NCBI GenBank assembly: GCA_002256005.1
Contig: NKIQ01000003.1
Span: 105,503-169,502, forward strand
Reading direction: 5' to 3'
DNA: 64,000 nt
Origin: Alphaproteobacteria bacterium PA4
GTDB lineage: Bacteria > Pseudomonadota > Alphaproteobacteria > Sphingomonadales > Sphingomonadaceae
The notes below the pieces were generated by a model. The model had not been told where the DNA came from and did no database searches. It was given only the letters and a program-made list of their open reading frames with translations. Shown in pieces: positions 1-8,166 of this stretch; position 1 is the stretch's first letter, and the number at the start of each line of letters is the position of its first letter. The translations under genes and the position numbers were made by a program.

Positions 1-1790
1 GCCTCAGCGCGCCGGCCGGCCTTGGCGAGGATCACGGCGCGGTTGACCAGCAGGTCGCCATGATTGGGGTGCAACCCCTTGTAGCTGCCGTCATATTGCC
101 GCTTGGCATCATCCAGAAAGCCCAGCGCCTCATCGGTTTTGCCCAAGTCTGACAGCGCCAGCGCCAGATACACATCGGTGATGCCGATCATGTAATGGGC
201 GCCATCATAGGCCTTGCGGTTGATGGCCACGGCCTGCCGCAGGTCCGCCACCGCCTCGACCGGGCGCTTCAGTTCGCGCAGGATCTGGCCGCGCAGCGAC
301 AGGCCGTCGGCGCGGCGATAATTCTGGGCGTCGAACACCACATTGTAGATGGCCATGGCCTTGTCGATGTCGACCATCGCCTGGCGGGCATCACCGCCCT
401 GAAAATCATTGTTGGCAATGGCGTACCAGGATTGGCCAACAATGCTGTGCTGTTCGCCCTTCAGCTTGCGATAGATGGCATTGGCCTCCAGCAGGCCAGC
501 CCGTGCCTCGCGCTGGCGGCCCATCATGCCGAGTGGCAGGCCGCGATTGTTCAGCGCCCGCGCCAGGGTCTCCGGTTTGGTACGGGTAGAGGCGCGATAA
601 TAGCCGAGGGCCTTGTCATAGGCGGCCAGGGATTCGGCCAGGCGTCCCTGTTCGCTGCGCACCCCGGCGATCACTTCCTGCACCCGGCCCCGAATCTCGC
701 GGTCGCGCTCGGCATCGCCGGTGCCGACCTTGCCGATGCTGGCGTCGGCCTCCTCGGCAATCGTCACGGCGGTATCGAGATCGCCCTGACGATAATGGGT
801 CAGTGCCAGGGTGAGCAGGGCGTCGGCGCCGTTCGGCCCGGCCTTGCGGATGACATCGCCGGATTTGTCGAGCGCGTCGCGCGCCTCCTTGAACAGGCCA
901 AGGCTGGTATAGGCGCGGGCCACCGTGTCGATCAGCCGGACCTGAATGGCGGGCTGGGCCGCGAGCTCGAGACGCGCGCGATCGGCGCTGCGGCCAAGGA
1001 TGGTCAGCGCCGTGATGGTGCGGGGGTTTTCGGTGGCCGGGTTGGCGATCTTGAAGGTATCGACCAGAAAATCCGCGGCGGCGCGCGATGCCGCGCTTTC
1101 GCGCTCGGCAATCTGGCGCTGGGTGATGGCCTCGATGCGCTTGGTATTGGCGTAAAAGGCGAGTCCGAGTGCCGCGACCATGCCGATGGAGGCGGCCGTG
1201 GCAATGAGGGTCAGTCGCTGAGCGCGCCGCGTCGCTTCGCGCTGCATCAGATCGTCAAGGCGCAACCCGGTCAGTCCGGCGATGAGCTTGAATTTGGCCA
1301 GACGCTTGCCATCGGCATTGGGCCGGATATCGGCGGCAATCGGTTCGGCACGGATGCTGGTCAGTTCCCCGTCGCTGCCGATCAGATATTGCAACGCCTG
1401 CGGAAAACACTCCCGTTCCGGATCGCCGGGTTCGCCGTCGCAGATCAGCGCCAGCACCCGGCCTTCGCCGTGCATGCGCTTGAAATTCAGCACCTCTTCA
1501 TTGACCCAGCGCGACCGGGCCGACGCCGGCGAGCATACCAGGATGAGGAACAGCGACTGGCGCAGCGCCGCCATCAATTCGCTGCCCAGATCCGATGAGG
1601 CCGGCAGTTCATCGCGATCGCGGAACAGCGGATGCAGCCGCGCCGGCACCGGGCCGAGCGAGGTGTCGCGGCCAACCAGCTTGGCGGGTAGATGATAGCG
1701 TTCCAGGGCGCTTTGCACCCAGGCGGCCACGGCCTTGTCGCGATGACTATAGCTGATGAAGGCCCGATAACGGACCGCGGCTGCGTGCAT
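1..1790 (-). CDS. TIR domain - transmembrane - TPR protein (3' end outside window)
   Basis: The gene reads leftward from an ATG at 1790 and runs off the window, so at least 596 residues are present and the C-terminus is missing. Residues about 7-130 form a TIR-like domain, opening with FISYSHRDKAVAAW and carrying the later motifs RDRDELPAS and SRWVNEEVLNFK. A hydrophobic helix follows at about 190-210 (IATAASIGMVAALGLAFYA). The rest is a helical tetratricopeptide array with repeats such as LARALNNRGLPLGMMGRQ. TIR domains either signal by TIR-TIR contact or cleave NAD. Which applies here cannot be told from sequence. The layout suggests a membrane-anchored cytoplasmic TIR domain and a TPR part on the other side. 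It stands apart from the next gene by 77 bases. Confidence 0.85.
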   Translation of the reverse strand, partial: MHAAAVRYRAFISYSHRDKAVAAWVQSALERYHLPAKLVGRDTSLGPVPARLHPLFRDRDELPASSDLGSELMAALRQSLFLILVCSPASARSRWVNEEVLNFKRMHGEGRVLALICDGEPGDPERECFPQALQYLIGSDGELTSIRAEPIAADIRPNADGKRLAKFKLIAGLTGLRLDDLMQREATRRAQRLTLIATAASIGMVAALGLAFYANTKRIEAITQRQIAERESAASRAAADFLVDTFKIANPATENPRTITALTILGRSADRARLELAAQPAIQVRLIDTVARAYTSLGLFKEARDALDKSGDVIRKAGPNGADALLTLALTHYRQGDLDTAVTIAEEADASIGKVGTGDAERDREIRGRVQEVIAGVRSEQGRLAESLAAYDKALGYYRASTRTKPETLARALNNRGLPLGMMGRQREARAGLLEANAIYRKLKGEQHSIVGQSWYAIANNDFQGGDARQAMVDIDKAMAIYNVVFDAQNYRRADGLSLRGQILRELKRPVEAVADLRQAVAINRKAYDGAHYMIGITDVYLALALSDLGKTDEALGFLDDAKRQYDGSYKGLHPNHGDLLVNRAVILAKAGRRAE

Positions 1791-1867
1791 CGATCTGGCC
1801 TCCCCGCCAATCCTCGATGTGTGTCAGCAAAGCCACCGTCGCGCAACCTGAACGCGCTGGTTGCAAC

Positions 1868-3031
1868 TTAGTTGGCGTCATAGCCTGTGACGGATTCGAA
1901 CATCACGGTCAGCGCCCGCCGTTCCGCGGCGGTCAGCTCCGGCCGCCAGATTTCGAACAGCAGGATGGCGCGCATCTGGTCGCTGTCGTTCCAGGCTTCA
2001 TGTTCGATGCTGTCGTCAAAGATCAACACTTCGCCGGCGCGGACGGTGCGGGTGGTGTTGCCGACGCGCAGCCGGCAATCGGGCGGCACGATCAGCGGCA
2101 GGTGGCAGATCAGCCTTGTGTTGAGCATGCCGTTGTGCGGCTGGATATGGGTGCCCGGTGCCAGAATGGAGAAGAGCACCATCGGCGACCGCCCGGCGAT
2201 GACCGGGATGGGCAGGTCGCGGATCGCCGCCATCGTCGCCGGGCAGCGCGCCGCATTGGCGGCGACCGGCTCGCCGTTCTGGATCAGGTGAAAGGCGCTC
2301 CAGCGCGGATCGTCCATCAGGCTGTGCGCCTTGGCCGGGCGGTCGGCGGGGCGCTGCACATAGGGGGCGAGACCGGCGCGATCGGCAAGCACGGCGGCCG
2401 CCTCGGCGGTGATGGCCGGGGCGGCGGCGGCCAGCGCGGCGGCCCAGGGGAATTCGGCGGGGTCGTAGAAGGCGCGCTGCGGCAGGCCGGGGAAATAGAA
2501 GCTGGTCGGTTCCTGCAGATAGGGCCGGGTCTGGCCGGCAACGATGGCGAGGCTTTCGGCAAAGCGCTCGCCGGCGCCGGCTTCGTCGATGCCGGCAGTG
2601 GCAAGAGCATCCGACATCGCGGTGCGAAAGCGGGCGGTGATCGCGTCGCGCGCTGCCGCAGCCGCCCGCAACCGCTGGATGAGGTCGGCGGGCAGGCCGT
2701 CCAGCCCGGCGGCGGCGGCGAGGGCGCGTTCGAACCAGCCGACGGCGGCGCGATCATCACCGTCGCGGGCGTGCATTTCGCCCTGCATGACCAGCGCATA
2801 GGGATTGCCCGGATCGGCGGCGAGCAGCGGTTCCAGCGCTTGGCGGGCGGCGACATGATCGCCGAGCAGCTGGCAGCTTTGCGCGAGAAACAGCCAGATC
2901 TGCGGTGTGGCGCGACCGCTGGCGGTGATCTGGGAAAAGGCCTGTCGCGCCATGGCACCATCGCCGCGTTGCAGGGCGGCGATGCCGGCATGGGCAATGG
3001 CTTCGAGGCTGGCCTTGGCAGGATCGTTCAT
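1868..3031 (-). CDS. TPR-containing aspartyl/asparaginyl beta-hydroxylase
   Basis: This 387-residue protein has two parts. Residues about 5-115 are TPR-like (alanine-rich helices with DPGNPYALVMQGEMHARDG). Residues about 190-375 are an aspartyl/asparaginyl beta-hydroxylase domain, an Fe(II)/2-oxoglutarate oxygenase fold. The family signature HIQPHNGMLNTRL lies near residue 293, and the second iron-ligand region DDSIEHEAWNDSD near 340, followed by ILLFEIWRPEL. The family hydroxylates Asp/Asn side chains or, in LpxO relatives, lipid A acyl chains. The substrate here is unknown. A sigma70-type promoter placed so that transcription would begin at the ATG (see 3038-3066) suggests a leaderless mRNA. 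glnD is divergent. Confidence 0.88.
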   Translation of the reverse strand: MNDPAKASLEAIAHAGIAALQRGDGAMARQAFSQITASGRATPQIWLFLAQSCQLLGDHVAARQALEPLLAADPGNPYALVMQGEMHARDGDDRAAVGWFERALAAAAGLDGLPADLIQRLRAAAAARDAITARFRTAMSDALATAGIDEAGAGERFAESLAIVAGQTRPYLQEPTSFYFPGLPQRAFYDPAEFPWAAALAAAAPAITAEAAAVLADRAGLAPYVQRPADRPAKAHSLMDDPRWSAFHLIQNGEPVAANAARCPATMAAIRDLPIPVIAGRSPMVLFSILAPGTHIQPHNGMLNTRLICHLPLIVPPDCRLRVGNTTRTVRAGEVLIFDDSIEHEAWNDSDQMRAILLFEIWRPELTAAERRALTVMFESVTGYDAN

Positions 3032-3037
3032 ATCGCC

Positions 3038-3066
3038 GTTCTAGCGGTGGCGCGCCCTCTCGACAA
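3038..3066 (-). promoter_or_regulatory. Candidate sigma70 promoter for the beta-hydroxylase gene
   Basis: On the minus strand TTGTCG (3066-3061) and TAGAAC (3043-3038) are 17 bases apart. The expected transcription start, about 7 bases past the -10 box, coincides with the ATG at 3031, which has no Shine-Dalgarno sequence. This predicts a leaderless transcript. It is a prediction from spacing and consensus only. Confidence 0.4.
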
Positions 3067-3109
3067 ACACGGCTTTGCGCACGGGCGACCACGCGCCTAT
3101 CGTAGCGGC

Positions 3110-5884
3110 ATGGCCAGTCATCCCGACAGCGTTCCCAACCGCCGCGCGATCATCGATCGCCGCGCGCTCGCCGATGCGCTGGCGGCGGCGATGGCGGACA
3201 CCAGGGGGTTCGAGGCGCGGCGGGCGCTGCTGGCGACGCCGCTGCGCAGCGCGCTGGCCGCCGGCCGTGCCGAACTGCAGCAGCGGCTGCGCGAAACCCC
3301 GGCCAAGGGGCTGGAACTGGCCGGCGCCCAGGCCTTTCTGATCGACCAGCTGCTGCGCATCCTGTTCGATACGGTGGTCACCGACCTTTATCCCGCCACC
3401 AACCGCACTGCCTCCGAACGGCTGGCACTGGTCGCTGTCGGGGGCTACGGCCGCGGCCAGATGGCGCCGTTTTCGGACATCGACCTGCTGTTCCTCACGC
3501 CCTGGAAGCAGACCGCCTGGGGCGAACAGGTCATCGAAACCATGCTCTACATGCTGTGGGATCTGGGGCTGAAGGTCGGCCATGCGACGCGCTCGCTCGA
3601 TGACATGGTGCGCATGGCGCGCGCCGACATCACCATCCGCACGGCCCTGCTCGAATCGCGGTTCGTCTGGGGCGACCAGCCGCTCTATGAGGACGCGGTG
3701 CTGCGCTTCCGCAAGGATGTCGTCGCCGGCACCGCCCGCGCCTTCACCGCCGAAAAGCTGGCGGAGCGCGATGCCCGCCACAAGAAGATGGGTGACAGCC
3801 GCTATGTCGTCGAGCCCAATCTGAAGGAAGGCAAGGGCGGTCTGCGCGACCTGCACACGCTGTTCTGGATCGGCAAATATGCCTATCAGGTCGAAACCGT
3901 GGCGGAGCTGGTCGAAAAGGGCCTGCTGACCAACGTCGAGCTGCGCCAGTTCCGTCGCGCCGAAAGCTTCCTCTGGGCGGTGCGCATCAATCTGCACGAT
4001 ATCGCCGGGCGGGCGGAGGAGCGACTGACCTTCGACGTGCAGCGCGAACTGGCAACGCGGTTGCGCTATGCGACGCGTGGCGGCATGTCGGCGGTCGAAC
4101 GCTTCATGCGGCACTATTTCCTGATGGCGAAGACCGTCGGCGACCTGACCGGGTTGTTCCTCGCCCATCTCGACGAAAGCCTGGCCAAGGCGAGCTGGCT
4201 GCCGGTGCTGACGCGCAAGCCCGCCAAGCTCAACGGCTTCACGCTGCGGCGCGGCCAGATCGGCGTGCCCAATGACGCGTTCTTCGCCGCCGATCCGGTG
4301 CGGCTGCTGGAAATGTTCGCGCTGGCCGATGCCCAAAAGCTGACCATCCACCCCAATGCCATGCGCCAGGCGGCGCGCGATTCGGTGCTGATCGACGATC
4401 GCATCCGCCGTGACAAGCATGCCAATGCGCTGTTCCTGCAGGTGCTGACCAGCCGCAACGATCCCGAAACCGTGCTGCGCTGGATGAACGAGGCCGGCGT
4501 CTTCGGCCGTTTCGTGCCCGATTTCGGCCGGGTCGTCGCCCAGATGCAGTACGACATGTACCATCATTACACGGTGGACGAGCATACCATCCGCGCCATC
4601 GGTCTGGTGTCGCGTATCGAATCCGGCGTGCTGAAGGACGAGCATCCGCTGTCGGCCAAGGTCATCCAGCAGCTGGTGTCGCGGCGCGTGCTGCATGTCG
4701 CGGTGCTGCTGCACGACATCGCCAAGGGCCGCGGCGGCGATCACAGCGAACTGGGTGGCGACATCGCCGAAAAGCTGTGCCCGCGGCTGGGGCTGACGGC
4801 GGCCGAAACCGAAACCGTCGCCTGGCTGGTGCGCCATCACCTGCTGATGTCGGCCACCGCCTTCAAGCGCGACCTGTCGGATTTCAAGACCATCCTCGAT
4901 TTCGTCGAAACCGTCGCCAGCCCGGAACGGCTGCGGCTGCTGCTGGTGCTGACCGTCGTCGATATCCGCGCCGTGGGGCCGGGTATCTGGAACAATTGGA
5001 AGGGCCAGCTGCTGCGCGACCTTTATGAGGCGGCGGAGGAGGTGCTGCGCCTCGGCCACAAGCAGAAGGGCCGCAGCGAACGCATCGCCGCCAAACAGGC
5101 CGGGCTGGCGACGACGTTGGGTTGGGACGACGCGCGCTTCGCCGCCTATGCGCGGCGCTTTGCCGACAGCTATTGGGTCGCCGAAACCCCGGAAGCGCTC
5201 GCCATCAACGCCGCGATGATCGCCGCCGCCGATGCCGAGGCCTGTCCGCTGTCGATCACCACCGTGCCGGATGCCGGGTCCGGGACAACGCTGGTCAGCA
5301 TCTATGCCGCCGACCATCCCGGCCTGTTCTACCGCATCGCCGGCGCCATTTCGCTGGGCGGCGCCAACATTCTCGATGCCCGCATCCACACCACCCGCGA
5401 CGGCCAGGCCATCGACAATTTCGTCATCGCCGATCCGCTCGATCGGCCCTTTGCCGAACCGGCCCAGCTGGCGCGGCTCAGGCGGAGCATCGAGGATGTG
5501 CTGACCGGCAAGATCCGCCTCGCCGACCGGCTGGCGGCGCGGCCGCTCGCCCGCCGCCGCGCCGAAGTGTTCCGCGTCGAACCCAATGTGCTGATCGATA
5601 ACAAGGCATCGAACCGCTATACGGTGCTGGAGGTCAATGCCGCCGACCGCCCGGCCCTGCTCTATTCACTGACCCATGCGCTGTTCCAGAGCCGCATGAC
5701 CATCCACAGCGCCCATATCGCTACCTATGGCGAGCGCGCCACCGACACCTTCTACATCACCGATCTGACCGGCGCGAAGATCGACAATGGCGCGCGGCTG
5801 AAGACGCTGGAGCGCCGGCTGATGGCGCTGGCCGGCGGCAACACCGGCCGCGTCGAGACCCTGGAGCAACAGGCGGCGGAATAG
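3110..5884 (+). CDS. glnD: [Protein-PII] uridylyltransferase / uridylyl-removing enzyme
   Basis: GlnD senses glutamine and adds or removes UMP on the PII proteins GlnB/GlnK, controlling nitrogen assimilation. The 924-residue length fits the family. The nucleotidyltransferase motif GGYGRGQMAPFSDIDLL lies near residue 110. The HD hydrolase motif LLHDIAKGRGGDHSELG lies near 532 and is the uridylyl-removing site. Two ACT domains sit near 725 (AADHPGLFYRIAGAI) and 840 (AADRPALLYSLTHAL). The open frame extends upstream to 1817, but the ATG at 3110 (MASHPDSVPNRR) is chosen because homology starts there and the upstream part is antisense to the hydroxylase gene. Confidence 0.97.
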   Translation: MASHPDSVPNRRAIIDRRALADALAAAMADTRGFEARRALLATPLRSALAAGRAELQQRLRETPAKGLELAGAQAFLIDQLLRILFDTVVTDLYPATNRTASERLALVAVGGYGRGQMAPFSDIDLLFLTPWKQTAWGEQVIETMLYMLWDLGLKVGHATRSLDDMVRMARADITIRTALLESRFVWGDQPLYEDAVLRFRKDVVAGTARAFTAEKLAERDARHKKMGDSRYVVEPNLKEGKGGLRDLHTLFWIGKYAYQVETVAELVEKGLLTNVELRQFRRAESFLWAVRINLHDIAGRAEERLTFDVQRELATRLRYATRGGMSAVERFMRHYFLMAKTVGDLTGLFLAHLDESLAKASWLPVLTRKPAKLNGFTLRRGQIGVPNDAFFAADPVRLLEMFALADAQKLTIHPNAMRQAARDSVLIDDRIRRDKHANALFLQVLTSRNDPETVLRWMNEAGVFGRFVPDFGRVVAQMQYDMYHHYTVDEHTIRAIGLVSRIESGVLKDEHPLSAKVIQQLVSRRVLHVAVLLHDIAKGRGGDHSELGGDIAEKLCPRLGLTAAETETVAWLVRHHLLMSATAFKRDLSDFKTILDFVETVASPERLRLLLVLTVVDIRAVGPGIWNNWKGQLLRDLYEAAEEVLRLGHKQKGRSERIAAKQAGLATTLGWDDARFAAYARRFADSYWVAETPEALAINAAMIAAADAEACPLSITTVPDAGSGTTLVSIYAADHPGLFYRIAGAISLGGANILDARIHTTRDGQAIDNFVIADPLDRPFAEPAQLARLRRSIEDVLTGKIRLADRLAARPLARRRAEVFRVEPNVLIDNKASNRYTVLEVNAADRPALLYSLTHALFQSRMTIHSAHIATYGERATDTFYITDLTGAKIDNGARLKTLERRLMALAGGNTGRVETLEQQAAE

Positions 5885-5921
5885 CCGTGGCGCCGGATGC
5901 GCGACGTAACGGCAGCTTCAC

Positions 5922-5942
5922 TTGACACGATATAGTGTATCA
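5922..5942 (+). promoter_or_regulatory. Zur-like operator overlapping the promoter of the TonB receptor
   Basis: CGATATAGTGTATCA at 5928-5942 is an imperfect palindrome placed directly after a -35-like TTGACA (5922-5927), 40 bases before the receptor start. The same motif, 12 of 15 bases identical and in the same orientation, stands before the merC-zur genes at 19094. The resemblance to the enterobacterial Zur box (TGTTATAATATAACA type) and the zinc-related gene content suggest a Zur site. Binding is inferred, not shown. Confidence 0.55.
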
Positions 5943-5981
5943 TTTAGCCGATCGACCGTCTTGCTCTGATCGGGTGTTGTC

Positions 5982-8084
5982 ATGCGCGTTGCCTCCCTCT
6001 TGTCCTGCCTGTTGCTGTCCTCGGCTGTCCCTGCACTGGCAGCCGACGCGGTTGCCGCTGCCGATACGGCAACGCCCGATGCCACCCACAATGAACTGTC
6101 CGACGAGATCATCATCACCGCTCCCTATGCCCGCGATCGGGCCACGGCGCTGTCGGCGGTCACCGTGTTGCAGGGCACCGACCTCGTCCGCAACCTGCGC
6201 GGCACCATCGGCGAAACCCTGGCGCACCAGCCCGGCGTCAGCGCCACCAGCTTCGGCCCCAATGCCTCGCGGCCGATCCTGCGCGGTTTCCAGGGCGAGC
6301 GCGTGCGCGTGCTCAGCGACGGCATCGGCAGCTTCGACGTGTCCAACACCTCCGTCGATCACGCTGTCGTCATCGATCCGTTGCTGTCGGAACGCATCGA
6401 GGTGCTGCGCGGCCCGGCCTCGCTGCTCTATGGCTCCTCGGCGATCGGCGGTGTCGTCAATATCATCGACAAGCGTATCCCGCGCGCCGTGCCGGCCGAA
6501 GCCGTGCATCTCGATGTGCTCGGCAACTACGGCTCCGCTGCCAATGAACGCAGCCTCGGCGGGGTCGTCGAACTGCCGGTCGGCAAGGATATCGTGCTGC
6601 ACGCCGATGGCAGCTGGCTGAAGACCGATGACCTGAAGATCGGCGACTATGTGCTCTCGAAGCCGGCCCGTGCCGAAGCGCTGGCCAGCGCCGATCCGGC
6701 TGCGCGTGACCTGGCGTCGCTGTCCGGCCGCCTGCCCAACAGCGCCAGCGAGACATGGAGCGCCGGCGTTGGCGCCGCTTACATCGGCAGCGGCGGCGAG
6801 CTTGGCATCGCCTTCAGCCATTATGACAGCCTCTATGGCGTGCCGGCGCGCTATGACCTTGCCAGCGGCGACGGCGAGGCGGTGCGGTTGAAGATGCGGC
6901 AGAACCGCGTCGACCTGCGCGGCCAGGTCAATGTCGACGGCAGTTTTGTCGATACGATCAAGCTGCGCTTCGGTTTTGCCGATTATCGCCACTCCGAGAT
7001 CGATGACACCGGCGCCATCGGCACCACCTTCTACAACAAGGGGCTGGAAGGCCGGCTGGAAGTCGCACAGACCAAGCGCAGCGTCGGCAGCGGTGAATGG
7101 CGCGGTGCCAGTGGCGTGCAGGTCTTCACCCGCGAATTCGATGCCATTGGCGATGAAGCCTTTGTGCCGCGCAACCGCACCGTGCAGACCGGCCTGTTCA
7201 CCCTGCAGGAACTGGATTTCGGCAGCTTCAAGACCGAGGCCGCGGCGCGTTATGAACATGCCAATGTGCAATCCTCGACCGGTGATTTCCGCGGGGCGCC
7301 GCTCGATTACAACCGCAGCTTCAACCTGTTCTCGGGCTCGATCGGCGCCAGCCTCGGCCTGTTCGATGGCTGGCGCGTCGGCCTTAACCTGTCGCACACC
7401 GAGCGCGCCCCGGCGGCCGAGGAACTGCTCGCCAATGGTCCGCACGCCGGCACCCAAAGCTATGAAATCGGCGATGGCGGCTTTGCCAAGGAACGCTCCA
7501 ACGGCGCCGAACTGACGCTGCGCGGCAAGGGCGAGGCCTATAGCTTCGAAGCCGCGCTCTATTTCAACCGCTTCGACGATTACATCTACGAGCGCCAGAC
7601 CGGCGCCATCGAGGATGGTCTGCCGGTGTTCCAGTTCGAACAGGCGCCGGCGCGGTATCTGGGCGTCGAAGTGCAGGGCGATGTGACGGTGGCCCGCTTC
7701 GGCGATACCGCGGTGAAGCTCGATGCGCTCGCCGATTATACCGATGCCAAGCTGCTCGATGGTCTGGGCCGGGTGCCGCGCATCCCGCCGTTCCGCGTGC
7801 TCGGCGGCATTTCCGCCAGCAGCGATCGCTGGGATGCCCGTGCCGAAGTCGAACACGCCACCGCCCAGCGCAAGGTCGCCGATTTCGAAACCGATACCGA
7901 TGGCTATACGCTGGTCAACGCCTCGGTCAGCGTGCGGCCTTTCGCAGATCGCCCCAACACGGCGCTGGTGCTGTCGGCGAACAACATCTTCAACGTCGAT
8001 GCCCGCCGCCACGCGTCCTTCCTCAAGGACTTCGCACCGCTGCCGGGCCGCGATATCCGGATTTCGCTGCGCTTTACGCTGTAG
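5982..8084 (+). CDS. TonB-dependent outer-membrane receptor, ZnuD-like (probable zinc uptake)
   Basis: The 700-residue protein starts with a signal peptide (MRVASLLSCLLLSSAVPALA). A TonB-box-like stretch DEIIITAPY follows, then a plug domain with RPILRGFQGERVRVLSDGIG and ERIEVLRGPASLLYGSSAIG. A 22-strand type barrel ends in RISLRFTL. The segments SNTSVDHAVVIDPLLSERIE and HTERAPAAEELLANGPHAGT resemble the ZnuD zinc-receptor branch of the family rather than siderophore receptors. The operator-like palindrome upstream matches one upstream of zur, which supports a zinc role. The gene is alone, with no transporter partner next to it. The substrate remains an inference. Confidence 0.88.
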   Translation: MRVASLLSCLLLSSAVPALAADAVAAADTATPDATHNELSDEIIITAPYARDRATALSAVTVLQGTDLVRNLRGTIGETLAHQPGVSATSFGPNASRPILRGFQGERVRVLSDGIGSFDVSNTSVDHAVVIDPLLSERIEVLRGPASLLYGSSAIGGVVNIIDKRIPRAVPAEAVHLDVLGNYGSAANERSLGGVVELPVGKDIVLHADGSWLKTDDLKIGDYVLSKPARAEALASADPAARDLASLSGRLPNSASETWSAGVGAAYIGSGGELGIAFSHYDSLYGVPARYDLASGDGEAVRLKMRQNRVDLRGQVNVDGSFVDTIKLRFGFADYRHSEIDDTGAIGTTFYNKGLEGRLEVAQTKRSVGSGEWRGASGVQVFTREFDAIGDEAFVPRNRTVQTGLFTLQELDFGSFKTEAAARYEHANVQSSTGDFRGAPLDYNRSFNLFSGSIGASLGLFDGWRVGLNLSHTERAPAAEELLANGPHAGTQSYEIGDGGFAKERSNGAELTLRGKGEAYSFEAALYFNRFDDYIYERQTGAIEDGLPVFQFEQAPARYLGVEVQGDVTVARFGDTAVKLDALADYTDAKLLDGLGRVPRIPPFRVLGGISASSDRWDARAEVEHATAQRKVADFETDTDGYTLVNASVSVRPFADRPNTALVLSANNIFNVDARRHASFLKDFAPLPGRDIRISLRFTL

Positions 8085-8166
8085 CTACCGGATCAAGGCG
8101 CATTTGGAGGGCTATGCGCGCCGGGTTTGTCTCCCGGCAATCTGATGGCATCGCGTGCGACCGCGC

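Noticed and set aside
195..1598. Long plus-strand open frame of 467 codons
   Set aside because: It is antisense to the TIR/TPR gene and has arbitrary residue composition (many Gly, Ala and His). It is a mirror of high-GC codon structure.
3041..5389. Long minus-strand frame opposite glnD
   Set aside because: No domain. It is the complement of the GlnD codon pattern.
5940..8012. 690-codon frame opposite the TonB receptor
   Set aside because: Antisense to a gene with clear signal peptide, plug and barrel motifs.
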